Shown: in pieces, positions 37,785 to 47,851 of the stretch
Layout: every line of letters begins with the position of its first letter
Numbering within the stretch: the first letter of the stretch is position 1
NCBI GenBank assembly: GCA_014190155.1
Contig: BJFY01000009.1
Span: 1 to 48,147 of the forward strand
Direction of reading: 5' to 3'
Source of the DNA: Actinomycetes bacterium
Lineage (GTDB): Bacteria > Actinomycetota > Actinomycetes > Nanopelagicales > Nanopelagicaceae
DNA length: 48,147 nucleotides
Position numbers and translations under genes: made by a program
Notes under the pieces: generated by a model
The model's input: the letters and a program-made list of their open reading frames with translations, nothing else
What the model was told of the DNA's origin: nothing
Databases searched by the model: none

Positions 37785-38801
37785 TTACCCCAATTCTGGT
37801 TGAGAATTTTCAGCACTTTCTGCCTGATTTGGCGTGGTTTGCGCATCAGAATGAATATCTATCCGCCATCCAGTAAGCCGCGCTGCCAACCGGGCATTCT
37901 GGCCATCTTTACCAATCGCAAGTGATAACTGATAATCCGGAACCACAACTTTTGCAGATCGAGATTCTAAATTAACCACTTCAACGCTAGTAATTCGAGC
38001 TGGCGCCAACGCATTGCCAACATAAGCCGCAGGGTCTTCTGACCAATCGACTATGTCAATTTTTTCGCCATGAAGTTCATCCATCACGGCGCGAGCTCGC
38101 GCACCCATTGGACCAATTAGCGATCCTTTTGGACTCACGCCAGCGCGGTGGGTTCGGACTGCAATCTTGGTGCGATGACCAGCTTCGCGGGCAATTCCCA
38201 TTACTTCGACAACACGTTCTCTTATTTCTGGAACTTCTAACGCAAATAATTGTTTTACTAAGGCCGGATGGCTGCGTGACAGTGCTACTTCTGGTCCGCG
38301 CGTGCCTTGCTTTACTTCTACGACGAAACATTTAATTCGCTCACCATGAGTGTAAATCTCACCCGGAACTTGTTCATGCGGGGGAATTTTTCCTTCAACT
38401 CGACCAAGATCAATGTAAACCATCCGATGATCGCGTCCTTGTTGAATTACTCCAGAAACAATATCGCCAACTGAGGCGGTAAACTCACCAACAATTTCGG
38501 CATCCTTAGATTCGCGCATCTTCTCTTTAATAATTTGGCGGGCAGTCGAAGTTGCAACTCGACTAAAGCCAGTTGGTTCATCAACGATCTCATCAATCTT
38601 CTCACCATCTTCACCAAAAATTGGAACCAAGATTCGGATTTCGCCAGTATCTCGATCTAACTTGGCATGCGCATATGGTTTTGCTTCATCGGTGCTTACA
38701 TAAGCTGCTTTCACTGCAATTTCAATCGCGGTTATTAAACGATCTAACGGAATATCCCGCTCAGTCGTAAGTGAAGTGAGTGCTTTCATATCCACATGCA
38801 T
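37785..38801 (-). CDS. nusA: Transcription termination/antitermination protein NusA
   Basis: The 338-residue protein binds RNA polymerase and RNA, affecting pausing, termination and rRNA antitermination. It shows an N-terminal polymerase-binding domain (1-110), an S1 domain (about 113-180, GDIVSGVIQQGRDHRMVYIDLG) and two KH domains (about 205-320, GSLIGPMGARARAVMDELHGEKI and LAIGKDGQNARLAARLTGW). The acidic C-terminal repeats of proteobacterial NusA are absent, as expected in this phylum. ATG 38799-38801 overlaps the rimP stop by one base. Confidence 0.96.
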   Translation of the reverse strand: MHVDMKALTSLTTERDIPLDRLITAIEIAVKAAYVSTDEAKPYAHAKLDRDTGEIRILVPIFGEDGEKIDEIVDEPTGFSRVATSTARQIIKEKMRESKDAEIVGEFTASVGDIVSGVIQQGRDHRMVYIDLGRVEGKIPPHEQVPGEIYTHGERIKCFVVEVKQGTRGPEVALSRSHPALVKQLFALEVPEIRERVVEVMGIAREAGHRTKIAVRTHRAGVSPKGSLIGPMGARARAVMDELHGEKIDIVDWSEDPAAYVGNALAPARITSVEVVNLESRSAKVVVPDYQLSLAIGKDGQNARLAARLTGWRIDIHSDAQTTPNQAESAENSQPELG

Positions 38802-39274
38802 TATTTGGCACCATCTTTCTCTTTGCGATTAAATTCAATTTCAATGATGGCGCGCTTAATATTTTCGCGGCGTAACAAAACTTCAGATTTAGGAAGGGAA
38901 ATTACTACTTCAACTTCATTAAATGACTTAATTCGACCGTTAAGACTCTGACCATCGAGTGTGACAATTTTTACTAACCGGCCAACATTTTTGCGCCAAT
39001 GGCGGTCTAGGGTCAATGGACGATCCACGCCTGGAGAAGTTACTTCTAACGTAAAGGGTTTATCCCCTAGTTCGGGCAACACATCAACAACTTCCGAGAT
39101 TTGTTTTGAAACAGATGTCACTTCATCAAGTGAAAGATTTCGATCTTCGCCATCGACAAAAACTGTAAGTAAACGTCGCTTACCGGCAGGTGTAATCGTG
39201 ATTTCTTCTAATACAAACCCCGCGCGCTCAACTATCGGCGCGATATAACGAGTCAATTCTGCAACGCTGGCCAT
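38801..39274 (-). CDS. rimP: Ribosome maturation factor RimP
   Basis: This 157-residue 30S assembly factor has the N-terminal alpha/beta domain (GFVLEEITITPAGKRRLLTVFVDG, LDEVTSVSKQISEVVD, FTLEVTSPGVDRPL) and a C-terminal SH3-like domain (about 85-150). It heads the rimP-nusA-infB-rbfA-truB-ribF operon, starting at ATG 39272-39274 with AGG upstream. Confidence 0.94.
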   Translation of the reverse strand: MASVAELTRYIAPIVERAGFVLEEITITPAGKRRLLTVFVDGEDRNLSLDEVTSVSKQISEVVDVLPELGDKPFTLEVTSPGVDRPLTLDRHWRKNVGRLVKIVTLDGQSLNGRIKSFNEVEVVISLPKSEVLLRRENIKRAIIEIEFNRKEKDGAK

Positions 39275-39320
39275 GTTAAACCTAACTATTTAGTTGTTAT
39301 TAAATTGTTCCGAAAGTATA

Positions 39321-40091
39321 TTAAAAGAAAGTATCAATCGCAATCCTAATAATCAATAGGGCTGTCACTATTAAAAATACCTTACGGATTAAAGCTGATC
39401 CACCCTTAATTGCCCATCTTGCTCCAGTAACTGCGCCTGCGATATTTCCTACAGCCATGGTCAGACCCAATAACCACATAATATGTCCATTAAATCCAAA
39501 AATTAAGAGAGCGCCTAAGTTGGTACCCCAATTAACAATTTTGGCTGTTGCAGATGCTTGCAAGAATGCAAAACCAACTACTCCTACCAAAATCACCATC
39601 AAGAATGAACCGGTTCCAGGACCGAATATTCCATCATAGAAACCAATTACTGTGCCGGCTACTACCACAATTGAAAGATTATGTTTTCGAGCAAATCGAA
39701 AGTTTTCATTTAAACCAAGTTCTTTTTTTCGCCAGGTGTATATAGCAACTATCACTAATAGCGCTAAAACTATTGGTCGAGCTGCATCTTTAGGGAAATT
39801 GCTGGCTGCGAGTGCGCCTAACATCGAACCGATAAAAGCTGGGACCGCCATAGCAAGAGTTAGGCGCCAATCCGGCCGTAACCGTTTTACATATGAGTAT
39901 GCAGCGGTCGAAGTTCCGAGAAATGACGGTAATTTATTTGTACCTAGCACATCGGGAGTAGCAGCATTTGGTAGCGCTACCAATAACGAGGGCAATGAAA
40001 TTAAGCCACCGCCGCCGGCAACAGCATCAACAAAACCAGCAAAAGCAGATGCTACAAATAGAAATATGATTGCAAGAAGTGAAATATCCAC
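39321..40091 (-). CDS. TauE/SafE family membrane permease
   Basis: This 256-residue protein has about eight hydrophobic segments and the TSUP/TauE signatures: AGFVDAVAGGGGLISLPSLL near the N-terminus and GFYDGIFGPGTGSFLMVILV in the second half. Members move sulfonates, sulfite, sulfoacetate or other organic anions; the substrate here cannot be assigned. Start GTG 40089-40091 lies 3 bases after the proS stop, so it is likely in the proS transcript. It is not part of the usual proS-rimP order. Confidence 0.88.
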   Translation of the reverse strand: MDISLLAIIFLFVASAFAGFVDAVAGGGGLISLPSLLVALPNAATPDVLGTNKLPSFLGTSTAAYSYVKRLRPDWRLTLAMAVPAFIGSMLGALAASNFPKDAARPIVLALLVIVAIYTWRKKELGLNENFRFARKHNLSIVVVAGTVIGFYDGIFGPGTGSFLMVILVGVVGFAFLQASATAKIVNWGTNLGALLIFGFNGHIMWLLGLTMAVGNIAGAVTGARWAIKGGSALIRKVFLIVTALLIIRIAIDTFF

Positions 40092-40094
40092 AAA

Positions 40095-41819
40095 CTAAAC
40101 CAGTAGAGCTAGTACTTCAGTAACTGCGCTTTCCAGAGCAACTTCCCGCTTCTCACCGCTTTTACGAATTCGTAATTCAACTTTGCCATCGGTTAGCGCT
40201 TTTCCAACAATCACAATAATTGGATTACCAATTAACTCGGCATCCTTAAATTTAACACCAGGGCTAGCATCGCGGCGATCATCTAGCATTACAGTTTTAC
40301 CGCTGGCCTCAATTTTTTTCGCTAAATCTTCAGCAACGTTAAACGGTTGATCATCTTTACCGGTTGCAACAATATGCACCTGGGCTGGCGCAATCTCAAT
40401 TGGCCAAGATAACCCGATCTCATCATGCGTTTGTTCCGCAATCGCAGCAACGGCGCGCGAAACACCGATCCCATATGAACCCATTGTGACAACCCGAGAT
40501 TTACCTTCATGATCTAAGACAGTTAAATCTAAATTTTCTGCATATTTACGACCGAGTGCGAAGATATGGCCAATCTCAATAGCGCGATCAATAATTACCG
40601 GATTCTCACATTTAGGACAGAGATCGCCAGCTTCTATCTCTACCGCTTCTACAAATGCATCAACTTGAAAATCTCGACCATTAGTTACATAGCGAGCATG
40701 TTTATTTAATTGGTTAGCCCCGGTAATCCAATGGGTACCAACGGCAATTCTCGGATCCGCATAAAGTTTAAGTCCAAATTTCTGCGCATCTTGTGGACCA
40801 ACATAACCTTTTACTAATTCTTTTCTTGTTGCAAAGTCGGCCTCTTCAAAGAGTCGTAGATCTTTAACGCCTGGCAAGTTTGCCTGTAATCTTTTCACAT
40901 CTACTTCGCGATTGCCTGGGACCAAGACCGAAATCGCAACCCCATCTGCCATCAGCAAAATATTCTTTAAAGTATCACCCGCGCTAAATCCACCACCATA
41001 ATTCTTATTCATTACTTCAACTAACGAATCAATAGTTGGGGTATTTGGCGTATCCATCACTGCAATCGGAGGTGGTGGCGTAATATCTTTAACAACTATT
41101 TTTGTGGTCATGGCTTCGACATTTGCGGCATAACCGCACTTCTCGCAGAGCACGTAAGTATCTTCGCCGGTTGGACATGGCGCTAAAAATTCTTCAGAAC
41201 GCGATCCCCCCATAGCGCCAGACATCGCGGCTACTATGTTGTATTTCAACCCAAGTCGATCAAACGTTTTAATATAAGCCTGGCGATGTTTCTCATATGA
41301 AGCTTCTAATCCAGCGTCATCTAAATCAAATGAATAAGAATCTTTCATGACAAATTCACGACCGCGGATGATGCCACTACGAGGTCTTGGCTCATCACGG
41401 AATTTAGTTTGGATTTGATAAATATGAAGTGGCAGATCTTTATATGAAGAGTACTCACCTTTAACCATCAGCGTGAACATTTCTTCATGGGTTGGGCCTA
41501 AAAGATAATCACCACCTTTTCGATCTTGCAATCGAAATAAATCAGCGCCATATTCTTCCCAACGATTAGTTCTCTCGTATGGCTCACGTGGCAACATCGA
41601 AGGAAAATGAACTTCTTGAAAACCAGCAGCATCCATCTCTTCGCGGATTACCCGTTCGATATTTCGATAAGTTAGGTATCCAAGTGGTAACCAAGAATAA
41701 ATCCCAGCGGCAATTCGGCGAACATATCCAGCTCGAACCAATAATCGATGGCTAGCTACTTCTGCATCCGATGGATCGTCCCGAAGTGTACGTAAGAAGA
41801 GCGTAGACATTCGCAACAT
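40095..41819 (-). CDS. proS: Prolyl-tRNA synthetase
   Basis: This 574-residue class II synthetase is the bacterial type with an editing (YbaK-like) insertion between motifs 2 and 3 (about 225-395). Motif 1 is near the N-terminus (IYSWLPLGYLTYRNIERVIREEMD), motif 2 contains FRDEPRPRSGIIRGREFVMKDSYSF, and the C-terminal anticodon-binding domain starts near 470. ATG 41817-41819 has AAGG 7 bases upstream; an ATG three codons later is an alternative. Confidence 0.97.
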   Translation of the reverse strand: MLRMSTLFLRTLRDDPSDAEVASHRLLVRAGYVRRIAAGIYSWLPLGYLTYRNIERVIREEMDAAGFQEVHFPSMLPREPYERTNRWEEYGADLFRLQDRKGGDYLLGPTHEEMFTLMVKGEYSSYKDLPLHIYQIQTKFRDEPRPRSGIIRGREFVMKDSYSFDLDDAGLEASYEKHRQAYIKTFDRLGLKYNIVAAMSGAMGGSRSEEFLAPCPTGEDTYVLCEKCGYAANVEAMTTKIVVKDITPPPPIAVMDTPNTPTIDSLVEVMNKNYGGGFSAGDTLKNILLMADGVAISVLVPGNREVDVKRLQANLPGVKDLRLFEEADFATRKELVKGYVGPQDAQKFGLKLYADPRIAVGTHWITGANQLNKHARYVTNGRDFQVDAFVEAVEIEAGDLCPKCENPVIIDRAIEIGHIFALGRKYAENLDLTVLDHEGKSRVVTMGSYGIGVSRAVAAIAEQTHDEIGLSWPIEIAPAQVHIVATGKDDQPFNVAEDLAKKIEASGKTVMLDDRRDASPGVKFKDAELIGNPIIVIVGKALTDGKVELRIRKSGEKREVALESAVTEVLALLV

Positions 41820-41848
41820 GGCGCAACCTTACCGAGAACTAATGAAAA

Positions 41849-43000
41849 TTAATGAACATTTACTGATGGTTCGCCGTTGGCGGCTCCCGCAGCTTCCATT
41901 TCTTCAGCAAGACGCATCGCTTCTTCAATTAAAGTTTCAACAATTTGCGCCTCAGGCACTGTCTTTATAACTTCACCCTTTACAAAAATCTGACCTTTGC
42001 CATTTCCGGAAGCGACACCGAGATCAGCTTCGCGGGCTTCACCAGGACCATTTACAACGCAACCCATTACCGCAACTCGAAGTGGCACCGTCATTCCTTG
42101 TAACCCCGCTTGTACTTTTTCCGCGAGAGTATAAACATCGACTTGGGCACGGCCACATGAAGGGCAAGAAACTATCTCTAACTTTCGTTGGCGCAAATTT
42201 AATGATTCTAGAATAGATAATCCCACTTTGATTTCTTCAACTGGCGGTGCTGAAAGTGAAACTCGAATCGTGTCGCCAATTCCTTCAGCTAATAAGATTG
42301 CAAATGCGGTTGCAGATTTGATTGTGCCTTGGAAAAGTGGACCGGCTTCGGTTACGCCAAGATGTAATGGGTAATCACACTTTGCAGCTAGTAATCTATA
42401 AGCCTTAACCATCACTACTGGGTCGTGGTGTTTTACCGAAATTTTTATATCGGAAAAGCCATGTTCTTCAAATAGCCCGGCTTCCCAAAGTGCCGATTCA
42501 ACTAAAGCCTCTGGGGTGGCTTTGCCATACTTTGCTAATAACCTTGGATCTAACGATCCGGCATTTACACCGATTCGAATTGGAATTCCGGCATCGCCAG
42601 CAGCTTTCGCAACTTCTTTAACTTTGTCATCAAATTGTTTGATGTTTCCGGGATTAACTCTAACCGCAGCACAGCCTGCATCAATTGCCGCAAAAATATA
42701 CTTTGGTTGAAAGTGAATATCTGCAATCACTGGGATCTGTGATTTTTTAGCAATCTGCGCCAACGCATCTGCATCGTCTTGACTCGGTACCGCTACTCGC
42801 ACAATCTGGCAACCTGAAGCGGTTAGCTCTGCAATCTGTTGCAGCGTAGAATTTACATCAGAAGTTACCGTGGTGCACATTGATTGAACGCTTACCGGTG
42901 CATCTCCGCCAACTAAAACGCTGCCAACTTTTAATTGTTTAGATTTACGACGAGGCGCCAGTGTTAGCGGTGGTGCGCTTGGCATTCCTAGATCGGTCAT
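41849..43000 (-). CDS. ispG: 4-hydroxy-3-methylbut-2-en-1-yl diphosphate synthase
   Basis: IspG (GcpE, 383 residues) reduces MEcPP in the non-mevalonate isoprenoid pathway. The TIM-barrel half begins with [15 protein letters not shown]. The 4Fe-4S ligands are Cys279, Cys282 and Cys314 (CPSCGRAQ and [11 protein letters not shown]), with a nearby glutamate as fourth. It lies 14 bases after the M50 protease, which follows dxr, so two enzymes of one pathway flank the protease as in mycobacteria. Confidence 0.97.
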   Translation of the reverse strand: MTDLGMPSAPPLTLAPRRKSKQLKVGSVLVGGDAPVSVQSMCTTVTSDVNSTLQQIAELTASGCQIVRVAVPSQDDADALAQIAKKSQIPVIADIHFQPKYIFAAIDAGCAAVRVNPGNIKQFDDKVKEVAKAAGDAGIPIRIGVNAGSLDPRLLAKYGKATPEALVESALWEAGLFEEHGFSDIKISVKHHDPVVMVKAYRLLAAKCDYPLHLGVTEAGPLFQGTIKSATAFAILLAEGIGDTIRVSLSAPPVEEIKVGLSILESLNLRQRKLEIVSCPSCGRAQVDVYTLAEKVQAGLQGMTVPLRVAVMGCVVNGPGEAREADLGVASGNGKGQIFVKGEVIKTVPEAQIVETLIEEAMRLAEEMEAAGAANGEPSVNVH

Positions 43001-43014
43001 GAGCTTAGTCTGCC

Positions 43015-44202
43015 CTAAAGTCCAAGCGAAATCGGATTGAAGATGTCTGCGGCAAGTAGCAGTAGCGTCAGCGCTGCGAGTAGGCCGAAAACCACCATCG
43101 TAATCGGAGTTAATCGTTCTACATCGATTGGACCTGGATCGAGCTTCCCTCGAGCCAGTGCAATTTTTCGGCGTAGCCCTTCCACAATCGCGATCGCCAT
43201 ATGTCCGCCATCTAGCGGCAGAATTGGAAGTAAATTAAATATTCCGATAAAGATATTTAAGCTAGCAACTATTAACACAAATGATGCAATTTTTTCAGGG
43301 AGAGTAAGCGCACCGCTGCTTGCGGTTTGGGCTGAGACTCGCGCAACACCGACAATACCGACCAAACCATTTGCATTTCGGGCTTCGCCACCAAATGTTT
43401 GGCGGACTATAGATGGAATTTGGGTTGGCAGTGAAACTAAGGCTTTAATCGAGCCAACTACTAAATCTTTAGTAATTAATAGCGATACTTTGCTTGCAGA
43501 TATCGGGTTCTCTCTAACTAAGCCAACTTTATTCCTAACTCCAATAATCCCCCAGCTTTTTCCATCTGATGTAATCTGTACTGGAGTGATTGCAATTGCT
43601 AGCTTTTCGCCGCTACGTAAAATTGAAAGCGTAATTTCTTTACCTGAAGATTGGCGAATAATTGGGACTATTTCCGACCACTTCAAATTTTCTTTCCCGT
43701 TGATTCCTACTATCTGATCGTCAGCCAAGATTCCCGCAACTTTGGCTGGAGATGGCGCTGAAGTTGATAGACATACGGTCTCAGTAGTTCTAATACAAGG
43801 CAGCGTCTCTTCAACTGTTGGTAGTATTTGTGAAGTTCCGATACCGGCAATTAAAACAAAAAGTAAGAAAATTCCTAATACAAAGTGATTAAACGAACCC
43901 GCTCCTAATACAACTAGACGCCGCTTTGAAGATGCTTTGTAGAAAGCACGATCACTATCTTCCGGCGCTAGCTCTTCTCGTGGCGACATCCCAACGATCT
44001 TGCAATATCCGCCCGCCGGAATAACTTTTATACCGAACTCAGTTTCACCTCTTGTGGTTGACCAAATTCGTTGGCCAAATCCAAGGAAAAATTCAGTCAC
44101 TTTCATGCCATACCGTTTTGCCGTTATGTAATGACCAAATTCATGGACCATCACCGAAAAAAGCAGAGCTACTACAAATGCAATTACCCCGAGAATTCCC
44201 AC
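43015..44202 (-). CDS. rseP: Site-2 zinc metalloprotease, RseP/Rip1 family (M50)
   Basis: This 395-residue intramembrane protease has the active-site HEFGH (20-24) in the first membrane helix and the second metal motif LPLDGGH in a C-terminal helix, with a PDZ-like domain (about 165-225) between. Members cut anti-sigma factors and other membrane substrates. Start GTG 44200-44202 directly abuts the dxr stop. The dxr-rip1-ispG order is the actinobacterial arrangement. Confidence 0.94.
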   Translation of the reverse strand: MGILGVIAFVVALLFSVMVHEFGHYITAKRYGMKVTEFFLGFGQRIWSTTRGETEFGIKVIPAGGYCKIVGMSPREELAPEDSDRAFYKASSKRRLVVLGAGSFNHFVLGIFLLFVLIAGIGTSQILPTVEETLPCIRTTETVCLSTSAPSPAKVAGILADDQIVGINGKENLKWSEIVPIIRQSSGKEITLSILRSGEKLAIAITPVQITSDGKSWGIIGVRNKVGLVRENPISASKVSLLITKDLVVGSIKALVSLPTQIPSIVRQTFGGEARNANGLVGIVGVARVSAQTASSGALTLPEKIASFVLIVASLNIFIGIFNLLPILPLDGGHMAIAIVEGLRRKIALARGKLDPGPIDVERLTPITMVVFGLLAALTLLLLAADIFNPISLGL

Positions 44203-45336
44203 TTAAACTCCTAACGTTTCACGAGCTACTCGTCGGGCATCATTCTCGATAGCGCTGACATCTTTAAGATCACGTAATTTTATAGGAGCACCAGCTCCGA
44301 TTTTCTGCAACACAGTTTCGATGCTATCCACAATTGCTGTGAATTTAATGCGACCTTCAAGAAAAGCTGCTACTGCAACCTCGTTGGCAGCATTAAATAT
44401 TGCAGTGGTGCCGCCGCCAAGGACGCCACACCTCCGCGCTAAATCAATGGCTGGAAATTTCTCATTATTGATTGGCTCAAAACTCCACTCATGTTTTGCT
44501 TTCCAATCTATTGGTGGCATTGCATCTGAAATTCGATCTGGATAGCCCAACGCAAATCCGATTGGACCTTTCATATTGGGTGGGCTTGCTTGCGCCATCG
44601 TTGTACCGTCTCTAAATTCCACCATTGAGTGAATTACAGATTGCGGATGAACCACCGCTTCGATTTTTTCGTAAGGTAAATCAAATAAATAATGTGCTTC
44701 GATAATCTCTAACCCTTTATTGACTAAGGTCGCAGAGTTTATTGTGACTACGCTACCCATGCTCCAAGTTGGGTGGGTTAAAGCTTCGGCAATAGTGACC
44801 GTGGATAAATCGCTACGATCTTTAAATGGACCCCCGCTTGCAGTGAGAATAACTTTTTTTACATCACTCAACTTTCCGGCAAGCATGCATTGGTAAAGCG
44901 CTGAGTGCTCTGAATCAACTGGGATTATTCGATCACGACCATAAGCCATCACTAAATCGCCACCAGCAACTAGTGACTCTTTATTTGCTAACGCGACTAA
45001 GTTTCCGGCAGCAAGGGCTGCCAGAGTTGGCTCTAAACCAATTGAACCGTTAATACCATTTAATACAACGTCACATGGCAAGGATGCAATTTGCGCAGCG
45101 GCGGTAGCACCATCAATAACGTGCACACCGGTAATTCCATCTTTTATTGCAGAGGTGTCCGCAGTGGTACCAACTATGGGAACCTTAAATTTTTTCGCTT
45201 GAGAAAGTAAAAGTTGTAAATTCTTTGATCCTGAGGCAATGCCAACTACTTTGAATTTTCCGGGATTGGCAGCCACAATTTCTAAAGCTTGCAGGCCGAT
45301 TGAGCCAGTGGAGCCTAAAATGACAATCTCGCGCAT
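44203..45336 (-). CDS. dxr: 1-deoxy-D-xylulose 5-phosphate reductoisomerase
   Basis: Dxr (377 residues) converts DXP to MEP. The NADPH-binding loop is GSTGSIG (8-14), and LANKESLVAGG plus the flexible-loop motif HPTWSMGSVVTINSATLVNKGLEIIEAH carry metal and substrate contacts. It heads the dxr-rseP-ispG unit on the minus strand and is divergent from gabT. Confidence 0.97.
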   Translation of the reverse strand: MREIVILGSTGSIGLQALEIVAANPGKFKVVGIASGSKNLQLLLSQAKKFKVPIVGTTADTSAIKDGITGVHVIDGATAAAQIASLPCDVVLNGINGSIGLEPTLAALAAGNLVALANKESLVAGGDLVMAYGRDRIIPVDSEHSALYQCMLAGKLSDVKKVILTASGGPFKDRSDLSTVTIAEALTHPTWSMGSVVTINSATLVNKGLEIIEAHYLFDLPYEKIEAVVHPQSVIHSMVEFRDGTTMAQASPPNMKGPIGFALGYPDRISDAMPPIDWKAKHEWSFEPINNEKFPAIDLARRCGVLGGGTTAIFNAANEVAVAAFLEGRIKFTAIVDSIETVLQKIGAGAPIKLRDLKDVSAIENDARRVARETLGV

Positions 45337-45398
45337 GGGCTTATCTTCTCAGGTCGTGAGTAAAAATGTTTCAAAACTTCCTAACCAAAAGTTTGCAC

Positions 45399-45404
45399 TA
45401 GACT
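45399..45404 (+). promoter_or_regulatory. Candidate leaderless -10 box of gabT
   Basis: TAGACT fits TANNNT and ends 6 bases before the gabT ATG. No Shine-Dalgarno is seen. The spacing equals that before the hydroxyproline operon. Confidence 0.5.
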
Positions 45405-45410
45405 GAATGC

Positions 45411-46754
45411 ATGTCTACTGGCTCAAATATTCCGCAAGTTCGTAAATTAGTAACTGCTATTCCTGGTCCAAAATCCCAAGCCTTAATGCAACGGCGCAGC
45501 GATGCCGTGTCCGCAGCACTTGGTATGACCATCCCAGTAATGGTTGAAAAAGCTGGCGGCGGTGTCATCGTTGATATCGATGGCAACTCCATCATCGATA
45601 TGGGTTCTGGAATTGCAGTAGTTAGCGTTGGAAATAGCGCCGACCGCGTCGTGAAAAATGTTATTAATCAAGTTCAAGCTTTCACCCACACCTGCTTCAT
45701 GGTTGCGCCATATATGGGATATATCGAAGTATGCGAAGCGCTAAATCGCCTAACCCCAGGCACGGGTAAAAAGAAATCTGCACTATTTAATTCTGGTGCA
45801 GAAGCGCTAGAAAATGCTGTAAAAATTGCTCGGCGCTTTACAAAGCGCGAAGCGGTTGTGGTATTTGAACACGGTTATCACGGTCGTACAAACCTAACGA
45901 TGGCAATGACTGCCAAGAACATGCCATATAAAGATGGTTTCGGACCGTTTACTCCAGAAATTTATCGGATGCCGATGGCTTATCCATTCCGCTGGCCAGG
46001 TGGTGCAGAAAATTGCGCTAACGAAGCGCTCGATGTAGTTCTTCATAAAATTGAAAAAGAAATAGGCGTAAATCGGCTTGCTGCAATCGTGATTGAACCG
46101 ATCCAAGGCGAAGGTGGCTTCATCGTGCCACCTAAAGGATTTATCGCTGGGCTTTCTAAATTCTGCACCGACAATGGCGCGCTCTTTATCGCTGATGAAG
46201 TGCAAACAGGTTTTGCAAGAACTGGTGTGATGTTTGCCTGTGAAGATGAAGGTGTAGTTCCAGATTTAATTACTACCGCTAAAGGAATTGCGGGTGGATT
46301 ACCACTTGCCGCTGTAACTGGTCGCGCTGATGTAATGGATTCTGTTCATGCGGGTGGGCTAGGCGGCACTTTTGGTGGCTCCCCAATTGCTTGTGCTGCA
46401 GCGCTCGGCGCAATTGCAACCATTGAAGAAGAAAAGCTTTGTGATCGCGCACTTCACCTTGGAAAAATTATGCGGGAATCACTTCTTGGGATGCAGAAGA
46501 CATACGCAATCATCGGTGATGTACGTGGTCGTGGCGCAATGCAAGCAATCGAATTAGTTCTGCCAGGCGGAATTGAACCAAACTCTGCGGCGCTCGCCTC
46601 AATTGTAAAATATTGCCAGGTAAATGGCGTACTAATTCTTTCAGCTGGAACTTATGGAAACGTAATTCGACTGCTGCCACCGCTTGTAATGCCAGAAAAC
46701 TTACTACTTGACGCCTTGGAAATACTTAATCAAGGAATCGCGCAAGCAATTTAA
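45411..46754 (+). CDS. gabT: 4-aminobutyrate aminotransferase
   Basis: This 447-residue class III aminotransferase has the PLP lysine Lys291 (TTAKGIAGGLPLAAV), the cofactor aspartate in IADEVQTGFARTG (about 260-272) and the phosphate-binding NSGAEALENAVK (127-138). The VRKLVTAIPGPKSQALMQRR opening is typical of actinobacterial GabT. It would convert GABA and 2-oxoglutarate to succinate semialdehyde and glutamate. Its stop overlaps the convergent ureohydrolase gene by four bases. A succinate-semialdehyde dehydrogenase is not obvious in the window. Confidence 0.92.
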   Translation: MSTGSNIPQVRKLVTAIPGPKSQALMQRRSDAVSAALGMTIPVMVEKAGGGVIVDIDGNSIIDMGSGIAVVSVGNSADRVVKNVINQVQAFTHTCFMVAPYMGYIEVCEALNRLTPGTGKKKSALFNSGAEALENAVKIARRFTKREAVVVFEHGYHGRTNLTMAMTAKNMPYKDGFGPFTPEIYRMPMAYPFRWPGGAENCANEALDVVLHKIEKEIGVNRLAAIVIEPIQGEGGFIVPPKGFIAGLSKFCTDNGALFIADEVQTGFARTGVMFACEDEGVVPDLITTAKGIAGGLPLAAVTGRADVMDSVHAGGLGGTFGGSPIACAAALGAIATIEEEKLCDRALHLGKIMRESLLGMQKTYAIIGDVRGRGAMQAIELVLPGGIEPNSAALASIVKYCQVNGVLILSAGTYGNVIRLLPPLVMPENLLLDALEILNQGIAQAI

Positions 46755-47779
46755 CGATCCAGTAAATTTCTAGTCGGCGAATAGACGCCACCAGTACGTT
46801 TAAATGCAATTGCACTTAGCGCTTCTAACACTACGCGATTAGCCAACATCGCGGTGATATCTGCGCTATCAAATGGTGGCGAAACTTCAACAATATCAAC
46901 GCCAACAATTGGTAGCTCCAAACAAATTCGGCGAACTGCTTCCAATAACTCTCTACTTGTCATGCCACCTGGTTCTGGTGTGCCAGTTCCAGGAGCCATC
47001 CCAGGATCAACCACATCAATATCAACTGAAAGAAAAACGCCGTCACATCCATCAGTAAGTGTTATAAAGGATTCATCCAGGACTGCTTTCATACCGCGGT
47101 GATGAATTTCGGTCATTTCGTAGGAACGCATTCCTTGATCGCGCATCCAATTTAACGTCGTGTTATCGGGCCAATACCCACGTAAACCTAATTGCAAAAA
47201 TCGATCGCCACGTACCGCGCCAGAATCAATTAACCGTCGCATTGGAGTTCCATGTCCAACTAGCGCACCAAATTGATTGTCACCAGTATCAGCATGCGCA
47301 TCAAAATGAATCATCGAAACTTTTCCAAAACCGCGGTGATTCGCGATACCGGTCACATCAGCCGAGGCAATTGAATGATCGCCGCCGAGCACTACCGCAA
47401 TCGCACCAGCCTTGGAAATCTTTTCAGTCGCAGCTTCTAATACCTTAAGCGAATCGACTAAATCTCCTGGTGGCATTAATAGATCACCAGCATCAAAAAC
47501 TTTTAAATCTTTTAAACCATCAACGCGCAAAGCAAGGTGTGGTCGCTCGCCATCATGCGGTAAATAATCTGTTCCACGTATTGCTTGTGGACCAAACTTT
47601 GCACCTGACCTGTGTGAAGTTCCAGAATCGATAGGTGCGCCAACGATAATTACATCCGCACCTTTGAAACTGCCAGGATTATCGAGATCACATGCCGGGA
47701 CGCCAAGAAAGGTGAAATCAGGCCCATACATATTGCCGATGTTGGTCATATATGAAGTGTAATGCCATGGCATAGCCAC
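46751..47779 (-). CDS. Agmatinase/guanidinobutyrase-family ureohydrolase
   Basis: The protein has 342 residues from GTG 47777-47779, or 340 from the nearby ATG 47771-47773; the start is uncertain. The dinuclear manganese ligands are all present: His135 (GGDHS), Asp160, His162 and Asp164 (FDAHADTGD), and Asp253 and Asp255 (SVDIDVVDPG). The family removes urea from guanidino compounds. Agmatine would give putrescine; 4-guanidinobutyrate would give GABA, the substrate of the neighbouring GabT, so I favour guanidinobutyrase slightly. Sequence alone does not decide. Confidence 0.85.
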   Translation of the reverse strand: MAMPWHYTSYMTNIGNMYGPDFTFLGVPACDLDNPGSFKGADVIIVGAPIDSGTSHRSGAKFGPQAIRGTDYLPHDGERPHLALRVDGLKDLKVFDAGDLLMPPGDLVDSLKVLEAATEKISKAGAIAVVLGGDHSIASADVTGIANHRGFGKVSMIHFDAHADTGDNQFGALVGHGTPMRRLIDSGAVRGDRFLQLGLRGYWPDNTTLNWMRDQGMRSYEMTEIHHRGMKAVLDESFITLTDGCDGVFLSVDIDVVDPGMAPGTGTPEPGGMTSRELLEAVRRICLELPIVGVDIVEVSPPFDSADITAMLANRVVLEALSAIAFKRTGGVYSPTRNLLDR

Positions 47780-47837
47780 CTAGAGAGACCGAATTATTAA
47801 AATCTCGAATTAATACTTTCAAATAACTTGAAAATCC

Positions 47838-47843
47838 TATAAT
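47838..47843 (+). promoter_or_regulatory. Candidate -10 box TATAAT of the secreted protein gene
   Basis: A perfect TATAAT lies 8 bases before ATG 47852 with no ribosome-binding site between, again a leaderless arrangement. No good -35 hexamer is seen. Confidence 0.55.
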
Positions 47844-47851
47844 TTTCTCCT

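Noticed and set aside
43037-43717. 226-residue plus-strand open frame
   Set aside because: It is fully antisense to the M50 protease gene, which has clear catalytic motifs; the sequence resembles no family and has no ribosome-binding site.
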